Source: Anthonomus grandis grandis (lineage: Eukaryota > Arthropoda > Insecta > Coleoptera > Curculionidae). From it: a stretch of 64,000 nucleotides of DNA. The notes under the pieces were generated by a model, which saw nothing but the letters and a program-made list of their open reading frames with translations, was not told where the DNA came from and ran no database searches. Positions 13,169 through 27,890 of this stretch are shown piece by piece; position 1 is the stretch's first letter; each line of letters opens with the position of its first letter. The stretch spans positions 10,642,698 to 10,706,697 of the forward strand of contig NC_065564.1 in assembly GCF_022605725.1 (NCBI RefSeq), given 5' to 3'. The position numbers and the translations under genes are program-made.

Positions 13169-15446
13169 TTAAAAATTATTTATAGTACATCAAATGAACC
13201 TCAAAAATTAAATTGGAATCAAATCGGACAATGCTATAATGGATTAATCTTTCTATTTTCTTTATCCTGGTTATGTCGAAATCACAAAAAGGATCATTTG
13301 CGTCATCTTGTATAACCTAACTAATAATTTTAAATTATATTTGAATAATGTATAACCATAAATGAGTGAGATATGACTATTTTATTTAAACACAATACAT
13401 CAAAATATTTTTAAAAATCATTTAGGGTTAATCAAATTATATCTAAAAATTAAATTAAAATTAAATCGGAACAATCGTTAACGCTATTAGTTATTATATT
13501 TTCTTAATTCTTGTTGTGTTCAAACCGTAAAAAACATCATTTGGTTATCTTGTATATGCGAAATAGTAAATTTAATTTATATTCGAATAATAGATGACAG
13601 TAATAGAGTGAGAAATGATTATTTTTTGAAAAACAATTCATCAGAAAAATTTTAAAAATAATTTCTAGTACATCAAATTAACTTCAAAAATTAAATTGGA
13701 ATCAAATCGGACAATGCTATAATGATTAATCGTTTTATTTTCTTAACCCTGGTTATGTCCAAAACTTAAAAAGGATCATTTGAGTCGTTTTGTATAACCT
13801 AAATATTAATTTTAAAATAAATTTGAATAATAGATAACCGTAATTGAGTGAGCTATGACTATTATTTTAAAACACAATACAACAAAATATTTTAAAAAAA
13901 TATTTAGGGTTTAACAAATTATATCTAAAAATTAAATTGAAATCATATCGGAACAATAGCTATAGGTAATAGAAGTCGATTTTCTTTATTCTGGTTATGT
14001 CCAAAACTTAAAAAGGATTATTTGAGTCATCTTGTATAACCTAAATATTAATTTTAAATTTAATTTGAATAATTGATAACCGTAATAGTGAAATATGACT
14101 ACTTTTTTAAAACACAATACATCAAACTAATTTTAAAAATCATTTGAGGATTATCAAATTATATCAAAAATCTAAATTAAAATTAAATCGGAACAATCGT
14201 TAACTCTATTAGTTATTATATTTTCTTAATTCTTATTGTGTCCCAACCGTAAAAAACATCATTTGGCTATCTTGTATATGCGAAATAGTAAATTTAAATT
14301 ATATTCGAATAATAGATAACAGTAATAGAGTGAGATATAATAATTTTTTTTAAAAAACATTTCATCAGAAAAATTTTAAAAATAATTTACAGTACATCAA
14401 ATAAACTTCAAAAATTAAATTGGAAACAAATCGGACAATGCTATAATGATTAATCATTCTATTTTCTTAACCCTGGTTATGTCCAAAACTTAAAAAGGAT
14501 TATTTGAGTCATGTGGTATAACCTAAATATTAATTTTAAATTATATTTGAATAATTGATAACCGTAATAGTGAGATATGACTATTTATTTTGAAACACAA
14601 TACATCAAACTAATTTTAAAAATCATTTAGGGATTATCAAATTATATCTAAAAATTAAATTGAAATTGTATCGGAACAATAGCTATAGGTAATAGTAATC
14701 GATTTTCTTTATTCTGGTTATGTCCAAAACTTAAAAAGGATCATTTGGGTCATCTTGTATAACCTAAATATTAATTTTAAAATAAATTTGAATAATAGAT
14801 AACCGTAGTTGAGTATTTTTTTGAAACACAATTCATCAAAATATTTAAAAAAATTATTTAGGGTTAAACAAATTATATCTAAAAATTAAATTTAAATCAT
14901 ATCGGAACAATTGCTATAGGTAATAGTAATCGATTTTCTTTATCCTGGTTATGTCCAATAAGGTTCATTTGAGTCATCTCGTATAAGCTAAATAATAATT
15001 TTAAATTATATTTGAATAATAGATAACCGTAAATGAGTGAGATATGACTATTTTTTTGAAACACAATACATCAAAATATTTTAAAAAATTATTTAGGGTT
15101 TAACAAATTATATCTAAAAATTAAATTGAAATCGTATCGGAACAATAGCTATAGGTAATAGTAATCGATTTTCTTTATTCTGGTTATGTCCAAAACTTAA
15201 AAAGTATCATTTGAGTCATCTTGTATAACCTAAATATTAATTTTAAAATAAATTTGAATAATAGATAACCGTAGTTGAGTATTTTTTTGAAACACAATTC
15301 ATCAAATAATTTAAAAAAATTATTTAGGGTTAAACAAATTATCTCTAAAAATTAAATTGAAATCATATCGGAACAATAGCTATAGGTAATAGCAGTCAAT
15401 TTTCTTTAATCTGGTTATGTCCAATACTTAAAAAGGATTATTTGAG
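13134..15446 (+). repeat. Superblock left half, copy 2
   Basis: Second copy of 8428-10740. Identity ends near 15446, where the first copy continues GTATAACATAAAT and this one GTATAACCTAAAT with a different C monomer (AATAGTGAAATATGACTACT). Confidence 0.92.
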
Positions 15447-16884
15447 TCATCTTGTATAACCTAAATATTAATTTTAAATTTAATTTGAATAATTGATAAC
15501 CGTAATAGTGAAATATGACTACTTTTTTTAAAACACAATACATCAAACTAATTTTAAAAATCATTTAGGGATTATCAAATTATATCTAAAAATTAAATTA
15601 AAATTAAATCGGAACAATCGTTAACTCTATTAGTTATTATATTTTCTTAATTCTTGTTGTGTCCAAACCGCAAAAAACATCCTTTGGCTATCTTGTATAT
15701 GCGAAATAGTAAATTTAAATTATATTCGAATAATAGATAACACTAATAGAGTGCGATATGATCATTTTTTTAAAAAACAATTCATCAGAAAATTTTTAAA
15801 AATAATTTACAGTACATCAAATGAACCTCAAAAATTAATTTGGAATCAACTCGGACAATGCTATAATGAATAACCGTTCTATTATCTTTATCCTGGTTAT
15901 GTCCAAAATACAAAAACGATCATTTGTCTTGTATAACCTAAATAATAATTTTAAATTATATTTGAATAATAGATAACCGTAAATGAGTGAGATATGACTA
16001 TTTTATTCAAACACAATACATTAAAATATTTTTAAAAATCATTTAGGGTTAATCAAATTATATCTAAAAAATAAATTAAAATAAATCGGAACAATCGTTA
16101 ACGCTATTAGTTATAACATTTTCTTAACTCTGGTTGTGTTCAAACCGTAAAAAACATGATTTGGCTATTTTGTATATGCGAAATATTAAATTTAATTTAT
16201 ATTCGAATAATAGATAACAGTAATAGTGTGAGATATGATCATTTTTTTAAAAAACAATTCATCAAAAAAATTTAAAAAATAATTTACAGTACATCAAATG
16301 AACTTCAAAAATTAAATTGGAATCATATAATGATTAATCGTTCTATTTTCTTAACCCTGGTTATGTCTAAAACTTAAAAAGGATCATTTGAATCATCTTG
16401 TATAACCTAAATATTAATTTTAAAATAAATTTGAATAATAGATAACCGTAATTGAGTGAGATATGACTATTTTTTAAAAATCATTTAGGGATTATCAAAT
16501 TATATCTAAAAATTAAATTAAAATTAAATCGGAACAATCGTTACCGCTATTAGTTATTATATTTTCTTAATTCTTGTTGTGTCCAAACCGTAAAAAACAT
16601 CCTTTGGCTATCTTGTATATGCGAAATATTAAATTTAATTTATATTCGAATAATAGATAACAGTAATAGTGTGAGATATGATGATTTTTTTAAAAAACAA
16701 TTCATCAAAAAAATTTAAAAAATAATTTACAGTACATCAAATGAACTTCAATAATTAAATTGAAATCATATAATGATTAATCGTTCTATTTTCTTAACCC
16801 TGGTTATGTCTAAAACTTAAAAAGGATCATTTGAGTCATCTTGTATAACCTAAATATTATTTTAAATTATATGTGAATAATTGA
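15447..16884 (+). repeat. Extra 1.4 kb segment inside superblock copy 2
   Basis: About six monomers (C, A, C2, A, truncated B/C, A) that separate the two halves of the superblock in its second copy. Its sequence is ordinary satellite. It contains a second instance of the 16-base-deleted A monomer (near 16321) and a truncated B/C hybrid near 16467, resembling 11400-11870. It therefore probably entered by unequal exchange within the array rather than by insertion of foreign DNA. Confidence 0.8.
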
Positions 16885-19262
16885 TGACCGTAATAGTGAG
16901 ATATGACTATTTTTTTGAAACACAATACATCAAACTAATTTTAAAAATCATTTAGGGATTATCAAATTATATCTAAAAATTAAATTAAAATTAAATCGGA
17001 ACAATCGTTAACGCTATTAGTTATTATATTTTCTTAATCCTTCTTGTGTTCAAACCGTAAAAAACATCATTTGGCTATCTTGTATATGCGAAATAGTAAA
17101 TTTAATTTATATTCGAATAATAGATGACAGTAATAGAGTGAGAAATGATTATTTTTTGAAAAAACAATTCATCAGAGAAAATTAAAAATAATTTCTAGTA
17201 CATCAAATAAACTTCAAAAATTAAATTGGAATCAAATCGGACAATGCTATAATGATTAATCGTTTTATTTTCTTAACCCTGGTTATGTCCAAAACTTAAA
17301 AAAGATCATTTGAGTCATCTTGTATAACCTAAATATTAATTTTAAAATAAATTTAAATAATAGATAACCGTAATTGAGTGAGATATGACTATTTTTTAAA
17401 AATCATTTAGGGATTATCAAATTATATCTAAAAATTAAATTAAAATTAAATCGGAACAATCGTTACCGCTATTAGTTATTATATTTTTTTAATTCTTGTT
17501 GTGTCCAAACCGTAAAAAACATCCTTTGGCTATCTTGTATATGCGAAATATTAAATTTAATTTATATTCGAATAATAGATAACAGTAATAGTGTGAGATA
17601 TGATCATTTTTTTAAAAAACAATTCATCAAAAAAAATTAAAAAATAATTTACAGTACATCAAATGAACTTCAAAAATTAAATTGGAATCATATAATGATT
17701 AATCGTTCTATTTTCTTAACCCTGGTTATGTCTAAAACTTAAAAAGGATCATTTGAGTCGTCTTGTATAACCTAAATATTATTTTAAATTATATTTGAAT
17801 AATTGATAACCGTAATAGTGAGATATGACTATTTATTTTCAAACACAATATATCAATCTAATTTTAAAAATCATTTAGGGTTAATCAAATTATATCTAAA
17901 AATTGAATTAAAATTAAATCGGAACAATCGCCAACGCTATTAGTTATTATGTTTTCTTAATTCTTGTTGTGTTCAAACCGTAAAAACATCATTTGGCTAT
18001 CTTGTATATGCGAAATAGTAAATTTAATTTATATTCGAATAATAGATAACAGTAATAGTGTGAAATATGATCATTTTTTTGAAAAACAATTCATCAGAAA
18101 AATTTTAAAAATGATTTACAGTACATCAAATGAACTTCAAAAAATAAATTGGAATCAAATCGGACAATGCTATAATGATTAATCGTTCTATTTTCTTAAC
18201 CCTGGTTATGTCCAAAACTTAAAAAGGATCATTTGAGTCATCTTGTATAAGCTAAATATTAATTTTAAAATAAATTTGAATAATAGATAACCGTAGTTGA
18301 GTATTTTTTTAAAAACATCAAAATATTTAAAAAAATTATTTAGGGTTAAACAAATTATCTCTCAAAAATTGAAATCATATCGGAACAATAGCTATAGGTA
18401 ATAGTAATCGATTTTCTTTATTCTGGTTATGTCCAAAACTTAAAAAGGATCATTTGAGTCATCTTGTATAACCTAAATATTATTTTAAATTATATTTGAG
18501 TAATTGATAAACGTAATAGTGAGATATGACTATTTATTTTGAAACACAATACATCAAACTAATTTTAAAAATCATTTAGGGATTATCAAATTATATCTAA
18601 AAATTAAATTAAAATTAAATCGGAACAATCGTTAACGCTATTAGTTATTACATTTTCTAAACTCTGGTTGTGTTCAAACCGTAAAAAACATGATTTGGCT
18701 ATCTTGTATATGCGAAATAGTAAATTCAATTTCTATTCGAATAATAGATAACAGTAATAGAGTGAGATACGATTATTTTTTGAAAAAACAATTCATCAGA
18801 AAAATTTTAAAAATAATTTCTAGTACATGAAATAAACTTCAAAAATTAAATTGAAATCAAATCGGACAATGCTATAATGATTAATCGTTTTATTTTCTTA
18901 ACCCTGGTTATGTCCAAAACTTAAAAAGGATCATTTGAGTCATCTTGTATAACCTAAATATTAATTTTAAAATAAATTTGAATAATAGATAACCGTAATT
19001 CAGTGATATATGACTATTTTTTAAAAATCATTTAGGGATTATCAAATTATATCTAAAAATTAAATTAAAATTAAATCGGAACAATCGTTACCGCTATTAG
19101 TTATTATATTTTCTTAATTCTTGTTGTGTCCAAACCGTAAAAAACACCCTTTGGCTATCTTGTATATGCGAAATATTAAATTTAATTTATATTCGAATAA
19201 TAGATAACAGTAATAGTGTGAGATATGATCATTTTTTTAAAAAACAATTCATCAGAAAAATT
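16885..19262 (+). repeat. Superblock right half, copy 2
   Basis: Second copy of 10791-13168. It ends within an A monomer near 19262 (GAAAAATTTAAAAAATAATT here against GAAAAATTTTAAAAATTATT in copy 1). From about 19200 the sequence instead matches the start of the window at offset 19199. Confidence 0.92.
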
Positions 19263-20129
19263 TAAAAAATAATTTACAGTACATCAAATGAACTTCAAAA
19301 ATTAAATTGGAATCAAATCGGACAATGCTAATTGATTAATCGTTCTATTTTCTTAACCCTGGTTATGTCCAAAACTTAAAAAGGATCATTTGAGTCATCT
19401 TGTATAACCTAAATATTAATTTTAAAATAAATTTGAATCATAGATAACCGTAATTAAGTAAGATATGACTATTATTTTAAAACACAATACATCAAAATAT
19501 TTTAAAAAAATATTTAGGGTTAAACAAATTATATCTAAAAATTAAATTGAAATCATATAGGAACAATAGCTATAGGTAATAGTAATCGATTTTCTTTATT
19601 CTGGTTATGTCCAAAACTTAAAAAGGATCATTTGAGTCATCTTGTATAACCTAAATATTATTTTAAATTATATGTGAATAATTGATGACCGTAATAGTGA
19701 GATATGACTACTTTTTTAAAACACAATATATCAAACTAATTTTAAAAATCATTTGAGGATTATCAAATTATATCTAAAAATTAAATCGGAACAATCGTTA
19801 ACGCTATTAGTTATTATATTTTCTTAATCCTTCTTGTGTTCAAACCGTAAAAAACATCATTTGGCTATCTTGTATATGCGAAATAGTAAATTTAATTTAT
19901 ATTTGAATAATAGATGACAGTAATAGAGTGAGAAATGATTATTTTTTGAAAATCAATTCATCAGAAAAATTTTAAAAATAATTTCTAGTACATCAAATTA
20001 ACTTCAAAAATTAAATTGGAATCAAATCGGACAATGCTATAATGATTAATCGTTTTATTTTCTTAACCCTGGTTATGTCCAAAACTTAAAAAGGATCATT
20101 TGAGTCGTCTTGTATAACCTAAATATTAA
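19200..20129 (+). repeat. Copy of the window's first 0.93 kb
   Basis: Matches 1-930 at offset 19199, including GACAATGCTAATTGATTAAT (missing the usual TATA), GTAATTAAGTAAGATATGAC and AATTTCTAGTACATCAAATT. Divergence at a few positions in the C monomer (for example GACTACTTTTTT here, GACGATTTTTTT at 507) shows it is older or more edited than the superblock copies. Confidence 0.85.
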
Positions 20130-21680
20130 TTTTAAAATAAATTTGAATAATAGATAACCGTAATTGAGTGAGCTATGACTATTATTTTAAAACACAATAC
20201 AACAAAATATTTTAAAAAAATATTTAGGGTTTAACAAATTATATCTAAAAATTAAATTGAAATCATATCGGAACAATAGCTATAGGTAATAGAAGTCGAT
20301 TTTCTTTATTCTGGTTATGTCCAAAACTTAAAAAGGATTATTTGAGTCATCTTGTATAGCCTAAATATTAATTTTAAATTTTATTTGAATAATTGATAAC
20401 CGTAATAGTGAGATATGACTACTTTTTTAAAACACAATATATCAAACTAATTTTAAAAATCATTTGAGGATTATCAAATTATATCAAAAAATTAAATTAA
20501 AATTAAATCGGAACAATCGTTAACTCTATTAGTTATTATATTTTCTTAATTCTTGTTGTGTCCAAACCGTAAAAAACATCATTTGGCTATCTTGTATATG
20601 CGAAATAGTAAATTTAAATTATATTCGAATAATAGATAACAGTAATAGAGTGAGATATAATAATTTTTTTTAAAAAACATTTCATCAGAAAAATTTTAAA
20701 AATAATTTACAGTACATCAAATAAACTTCAAAAATTAAATTGGAAACAAATCGGACAATGCTATAATGATTAATCATTCTATTTTCTTAACCCTGGTTAT
20801 GTCCAAAACTTAAAAAGAATTATTTGAGTCATGTGGTATAACCTAAATATTAATTTTAAATTATATTTGAATAATTGATAACCGTAATAGTGAGATATGA
20901 CTATTTATTTTGAAACACAATACATCAAACTAATTTTAAAAATCATTTAGGGATTATCAAATTATATCTAAAAATTAAATTAAAATTAAATCGGAACAAT
21001 CGTTAACACTATTAGTTATTATATTTTCTTAATTCTTGTTGTGTCCAAACCGCAAAAAACATCCTTTGGCTATCTTGTATATGCGAAATAGTAAATTTAA
21101 ATTATATTCGAATAATAGATAACAGTAATAGAGTGAGATATTTTAATTTTTTTAAAAATCAATTCATAAGAAAAATTTTAAAAATAATTTACAGTACATC
21201 AAATTTTAAATTGGAATCAAATCGGACAATGCTATAATGATTATTCGTTCTATTTTCTTAACCCTGGTTATGTCCAAAACTTAAAAAGGATCATTTGAGT
21301 CATCTTGTATAACCTAAATATTAATTTTAAAATAAATTTGAATCATAGATAACCGTAGTTGAGTATTTTTTTGAAACACAATACATCAAAATATTTAAAA
21401 AAATTATTTAGGGTTAAACAAATTATATCTAAAAATTAAATTGAAATCATATCGGAACAATAGCTATAGGTAATAGTAATCGATTTTCTTTATTCTGATT
21501 ATGTCCAAAACTTAAAAAGGATCATTTGAGTCCTCTTGTATAACCTAAATACTATTTTAAATTATATGTAAATAATTGATGACCGTAATAGTGAGATATG
21601 ACTATTTTTTTAAAACACAATACATCAAACTAATTTTAAAAATCATTTAGGGATTATCAAATTATATTTAAAATTAAAAA
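19791..21680 (+). repeat. 1890-bp tandem duplication, copy 1 (8 monomers)
   Basis: Directly followed by its twin at 21681-23570. The period is 1890 bp at every mark checked: TTTGAATAATAGATGACAG, GTGAGCTATGACTATTATT, ATTTCATCAG, TCATGTGGTATAACC, GAGATATTTTAATTTTT, CTGATTATGTCC and TAACCTAAATACTATTTT. I found only scattered single-base differences, such as GTATAGCC against GTATAACC and CATTCTATTTT against CATTCTGTTTT. At the joint (21661-21681) about 20 bases around ATTAGAATTAAATCGG are missing, which also removes that copy's TCGGAACAAT box. Confidence 0.95.
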
Positions 21681-23570
21681 ACAATCGTTAACGCTATTAG
21701 TTATTATATTTTCTTAATCCTTCTTGTGTTCAAACCGTAAAAAACATCATTTGGCTATCTTGTATATGCGAAATAGTAAATTTAATTTATATTTGAATAA
21801 TAGATGACAGTAATAGAGTGAGAAATGATTATTTTTTGAAAAACAATTCATCAGAAAAATTTTAAAAATAATTTCTAGTACATCAAATTAACTTCAAAAA
21901 TTAAATTGGAATCAAATCGGACAATGCTATAATGATTAATCGTTTTATTTTCTTAACCCTGGTTATGTCCAAAACTTAAAAAGGATCATTTGAGTCGTCT
22001 TGTATAACCTAAATATTAATTTTAAAATAGATTTGAATAATAGATAACCGTAATTGAGTGAGCTATGACTATTATTTTAAAACACAATACAACAAAATAT
22101 TTTAAAAAAATATTTAGGGTTTAACAAATTATATCTAAAAATTAAATTGAAATCATATCGGAACAATAGCTATAGGTAATAGAAGTCGATTTTCTTTATT
22201 CTGGTTATGTCCAAAACTTAAAAAGGATTATTTGAGTCATCTTGTATAACCTAAATATTAATTTTAAATTTTATTTGAATAATTGATAACCGTAATAGTG
22301 AGATATGACTACTTTTTTAAAACACAATACATCAAACTAATTTTAAAAATCATTTGAGGATTATCAAATTATATCAAAAAATTAAATTAAAATTAAATCG
22401 GAACAATCGTTAACTCTATTAGTTATTATATTTTCTTAATTCTTGTTGTGTCCAAACCGTAAAAAACATCATTTGGCTATCTTGTATATGCGAAATAGTA
22501 AATTTAAATTATATTCGAATAATAGATAACAGTAATAGAGTGAGATATAATAATTTTTTTTAAAAAACATTTCATCAGAAAAATTTTAAAAATAATTTAC
22601 AGTACATCAAATAAACTTCAAAAATTAAATTGGAAACAAATCGGACAATGCTATAATGATTAATCATTCTGTTTTCTTAACCCTGGTTATGTCCAAAACT
22701 TAAAAAGAATTATTTGAGTCATGTGGTATAACCTAAATATTAATTTTAAATTATATTTGAATAATTGATAACCGTAATAGTGAGATATGACTATTTATTT
22801 TGAAACACAATACATCAAACTAATTTTAAAAATCATTTAGGGATTATCAAATTATATCTAAAAATTAAATTAAAATTAAATCGGAACAATCGTTAACACT
22901 ATTAGTTATTATATTTTCTTAATTCTTGTTGTGTCCAAACCGCAAAAAACATCCTTTGGCTATCTTGTATATGCGAAATAGTAAATTTAAATTATATTCG
23001 AATAATAGATAACAGTAATAGAGTGAGATATTTTAATTTTTTTAAAAATCAATTCATAAGAAAAATTTTAAAAATAATTTACAGTACATCAAATTTTAAA
23101 TTGGAATCAAATCGGACAATGCTATAATGATTATTCGTTCTATTTTCTTAACCCTGGTTATGTCCAAAACTTAAAAAGGATCATTTGAGTCATCTTGTAT
23201 AACCTAAATATTAATTTTAAAATAAATTTGAATCATAGATAACCGTAGTTGAGTATTTTTTTGAAACACAATACATCAAAATATTTAAAAAAATTATTTA
23301 GGGTTAAACAAATTATATCTAAAAATTAAATTGAAATCATATCGGAACAATAGCTATAGGTAATAGTAATCGATTTTCTTTATTCTGATTATGTCCAAAA
23401 CTTAAAAAGGATCATTTGAGTCCTCTTGTATAACCTAAATACTATTTTAAATTATATGTAAATAATTGATGACCGTAATAGTGAGATATGACTATTTTTT
23501 TAAAACACAATACATCAAACTAATTTTAAAAATCATTTAGGGATTATCAAATTATATTTAAAATTTAAAT
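21681..23570 (+). repeat. 1890-bp tandem duplication, copy 2
   Basis: Second member of the pair. Unlike the first, its end is intact (AAATTTAAATTAGAATTAAA, TCGGAACAATCG), so the deletion at the end of copy 1 marks the duplication joint itself. Four A monomers are included, one with the rare TAAATTTAAATTATATTCG head and the GAGATATTTTAA variant. Confidence 0.95.
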
Positions 23571-26029
23571 TAGAATTAAATCGGAACAATCGTTAACGCT
23601 ATTAGTTATTATATTATCTTAATCCTTGTTGTGTTCAAACCGTAAAAAACATCATTTGGCTATCTTGTATATGCGAAATAGTAAATTTAATTTATATTCG
23701 AATAATAGATAACTGTAATAGAGTGAGAAATGATTATTTTTCGAAATAACAATTTATCAGAAAAATTTTTAAAATAATTTACAGTACATCAAATGAACCT
23801 CAGAAATTAATTTGGAATGAAATCGGACAATGCTATAATGATTAATCGTTCTATTTTCTTAACCCTGGTTATGTCCAAAACTTAAAAAGGATCATTTGAG
23901 TCATCTTGTATAACCTAAATATTAATTTTAAAATAAATTTGAATCATAGATAACCGTAGTTGAGTATTTTTTTGAAACACAATACATCAAAATATTTTAA
24001 AAAATTCTTTAGGGTTAAACAAATTATCTCTAAAAATTAAATTGAAATCATATCGGAACAATAGCTATAGGTAATAGTAATCGATTTTCTTTATTCTGGT
24101 TATGTCCAAAACTTAAAAAGGATCATTTGAGTCATCTTGTATAACCTAAATATTATTTTAAATTATATTTGAATAATTGATAACCGTAATAGTGAGATAT
24201 GACTATTTATTTTGAAACACAATACATCAAACTAATTTTAAAAATCATTTAGGGTTAATCAAATTATATCTAAAAATTAAATTAAAATTATATCGGGACA
24301 ATCGTTAACGTTATTAGTTATTATATTTTCTTAATTCTTGTAGTGTTCAAACCGTAAAAAACATCATTTGGCTATTTTGTATATGCAAAATAGTAAATTT
24401 AAATTATATTCGAATAATAAATAACAGTAATAGAGTGAGATATAATTATTTTATTAAAAAACAATTCATAAGAAAAATTTTAAAAATAATTTACAGTACA
24501 TCAAATGAACTTCAAAAATTAAATTGGAATCAAATCGGACAATACTATAATGATTAATCGGTCTATTTTCTTAACCCTGGTTATGTCCAAAACTTAAAAA
24601 GGATCATTTCAGTCATCTTGTATAACCTAAATATATATTTGAATAATAGATAACCGTAAATGCGCGAGATATGACTATTTTATTTACACAATACATCAAA
24701 ATATTTTTAAAAATCATTTAGGGTTAATCAAATTATATCTAAAAATTAAATTAAAATTAAATCGGAACAATCGTTAACGCTATTAGTTATTATATATTCT
24801 TAATTCTTGTTGTGTTCAAACCGTAAAAAACATCATTTGGCTATTTTGTATGTGCAAAATAGTAAATTTAAATTATATTCGAATAATAGATAACAGTAAT
24901 AGAGTGAGATAAAATTATTTTATTAAAAAACAATTCATAAGAAAAATTTTAAAAATAATTTACAGTACATCAAATGAACTTCAAAAATTAAATTGGAATC
25001 AAACCGGACAATGCTATAATGATTAATCGTTCTATTTTCTTTATCCTGGTTATGTCCAAAACACAAAAAGGATAATTTGAGTCATCTTGTATAACCTAAA
25101 TAATAATTTTAAATTATATTTGAATAATAGATAACCGTAAATGAGTGAGATATGACTATTTTATTTTAACACAATACATCAAAATATTTTTAAAAATCAT
25201 TTAGGGTTAATCAAATTATATCTAAAAATTAAATTAAAATTAAATCGGAACAATCGTTAACGTTATTAGTTATTATATTTTCTTAATTCTTGTTGTGTTC
25301 AAACCGTAAAAAACATCATTTGGCTATTTTGTATATGCGAAATAGTAAATTTAAATTATATTCGAATAATAGATAACAGTAATAGAGTGAGATATAATTA
25401 TTTTATTAAAAAACAATTCATAAGAAAAATTTTAAAAATAATTTACAGTACATCAAATGAACTTCAAAAATTAAATTGGAATCAAATCGGACAATACTAT
25501 AATGATTAATCGGTCTATTTTCTTAACCCTGGTTATGTCCAAAACTTAAAAAGGATCATTTCAGTCATCTTGTATAACGTAAATATATATTTGAATAATA
25601 GATAACCGTAAATGCGCGAGATATGACTATTTTATTTACACAATACATCAAAATATTTTTAAAAATCATTTAGGGTTAATCAAATTATATCTAAAAATTA
25701 AATTAAAATTAAATCGGAACAATCGCCAACGCTATTAGTTATTATATTTTCTTAATTCTTGTTGTGTTCAAACCGTAAAAAACATCATTTGGCCATCTTG
25801 TATGTGCAAAATAGTAAATTTAAAATTATATTCGAATAATAGATAACAGTAATAGAGTGAGATATAATTATTTTATTAAAAAACAATTCATAAGAAAAAT
25901 TTTAAAAATAATTTACAGTACATCAAATGAACTTCAAAAATTAAATTGGAATCAAATCGGACAATGCTATAATGATTAATCGTTCTATTTTCTTAACCCT
26001 GGTTATGTCCAAAACTTAAAAAGGATCAT

Positions 26030-27890
26030 TTGAGTCATCTTGTATAACGTAAATATTAATTTTAAATTATATTTGAATAATTGATAACCGTAATAGTGAG
26101 ATATGACTATTTTCTTAAAACACAATACATCAAACTAATTTTAAAAATCATTTAGGGATTATAAAATTATATCTGAAAATTAAATCGGAACAATCGTTAA
26201 CGCTATTAGTTATTATATTTTCTTAATTCTTGTTGTGTTCAAACCGTAAAAAACATCATTTGGCTATCTTCTATGTGCAAAATAGTAAATTTAAATTATA
26301 TTCGAATAATAGATAACAGTAATAGAGTGAGATATAATTATTTTATTAAAAAATAATTCATAAGAAAAATTTTAAAAATAATTTACAGTACATCAAATGA
26401 ACTTCAAAAATTAAATTGGAATCAAATCGGACAATGCTATAATGATTAATCGTTCTATTTTCTTTATCCTGGTGATGTCCAAAACACAAAAAGGATCATT
26501 TGAGTCATCTTGTATAACCTAAATAATAATTTTAAATTATATTTGAATAATAGATAACCGTAAATGAGTGAGATATGACTATTTTATTTTGACACAATAC
26601 ATCAAGATATTTTTAAAAATCATTTAGGGTTAATCAAATTATATCTAAAAATTAAATTAAAATTAAATCGGAACAATCGTTAACGTTATTAGTTATTATA
26701 TTTTCTTAATTCTTGTTGTGTTCAAACCGTAAAAAACATCATTTGGCTATTTTGTATATGCGAAATAGAAAATTTAAATTATATTCGAATAATAGATAAC
26801 AGTAATAGAGTGAGATATAATTATTTTATTAAAAAACAATTCATAAGAAAAATTTTAAAAATAATTTACAGTACATCAAATGAACTTCAAAAATTAAATT
26901 GGAATCAAATCGGACAATGCTATAATGATTAATCGGTCTATTTTCTTAACCCTGGTTATGTCCAAAACTTAAAAAGGATCATTTGAGTCATCTTGTATAA
27001 CGTAAATATTAATTTTAAATTATATTTGAATAATTGATAACCGTAATAGTGAGATATGACTATTTTCTTAAAACACAATACATCAAACTAATTTTAAAAA
27101 TCATTTAGGGATTATCAAATTATATCTGAAAATTAAATCGGAACAATCGTTAACGCTATTAGTTATTATATTTTCTTAATTCTTGTTGTGTTCAAACCGT
27201 AAAAAAAAATAATTTGGCTATCTTTTATGTGCAAAATAGTAAATTTAAATTATATTCGAATAATAAGTAACAGTAATAGAGTGAGATATAATTATTTTAT
27301 TAAAAAACAATTCATAGGAAAAATTTTAAAAATAATTTACAGTACATCAAATGAACTTCAAAAATTAAATTGGAATCAAATCGGACAATGCTATAATGAT
27401 TAATCGTTCTATTTTCTTTATCCTGGTGATGTCCAAAACACAAAAAGGATCATTTGAGTCATCTTGTATAACCTAAATAATAATTTTAAATTATATTTGA
27501 ATAATAGATAACCGTAAATGAGTGAGATATGACTATTTTATTTTGACACAATACATCAAGATATTTTTAAAAATCATTTAGGGTTAATCAAATTATATCT
27601 AAAAATTAAATTAAAATTAAATCGGAACAATCGTTAACGTTATTAGTTATTATATTTTCTTAATTCTTGTTGTGTTCAAACCGTAAAAAACATCATTTGG
27701 CTATTTTGTATATGCGAAATAGAAAATTTAAATTATATTCGAATAATAGATAACAGTAATAGAGTGAGATATAATTATTTTATTAAAAAACAATTCATAA
27801 GAAAAATTTTAAAAATAATTTACAGTACATCAAATGAACTTCAAAAATTAAATTGGAATCAAATCGGACAATGCTATAATGATTAATCGT
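26030..27890 (+). repeat. Four-monomer tandem duplication, 953 bp period
   Basis: Two adjacent copies of A-C2-A-C. Marks: ATAACGTAAATATTAATT, GACTATTTTCTTAAAACAC, ATATCTGAAAATTAAATCGG, CTATCTTCTATGTGC or CTATCTTTTATGTGC, CCTGGTGATGTCC and TATTTTGACACAATACATCA. Differences are few; the second copy has AAAAAAAATAATTTGGC where the first has AAAAAACATCATTTGGC. The edges are approximate. Confidence 0.85.

Larger units (their letters stand above)
7192..19262 (+). repeat. Region 2: 4.7 kb superblock present twice, second copy enlarged
   Basis: Bases 8428-10740 recur at 13134-15446 (offset 4706), and 10791-13168 recur at 16885-19262 (offset 6094). Together these are two versions of one block of about 4.7 kb (some 20 monomers). 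In the second, 1388 extra bases (about two A-B-C units) lie between the halves at roughly 15447-16884. Both halves contain the same damaged monomers: truncated B/C hybrids near 11290, 12915, 17388 and 19017, and A monomers missing 16 bases near 11595 and 17688. No gene or unique DNA is present. Confidence 0.9.

Noticed and set aside
19791..23570. Assembly duplication as the source of near-identical blocks
   Set aside because: Not excluded, but the two 1890 bp copies differ at several bases and the joint has its own deletion, which a simple assembly error would not create. Raw long reads would settle it.
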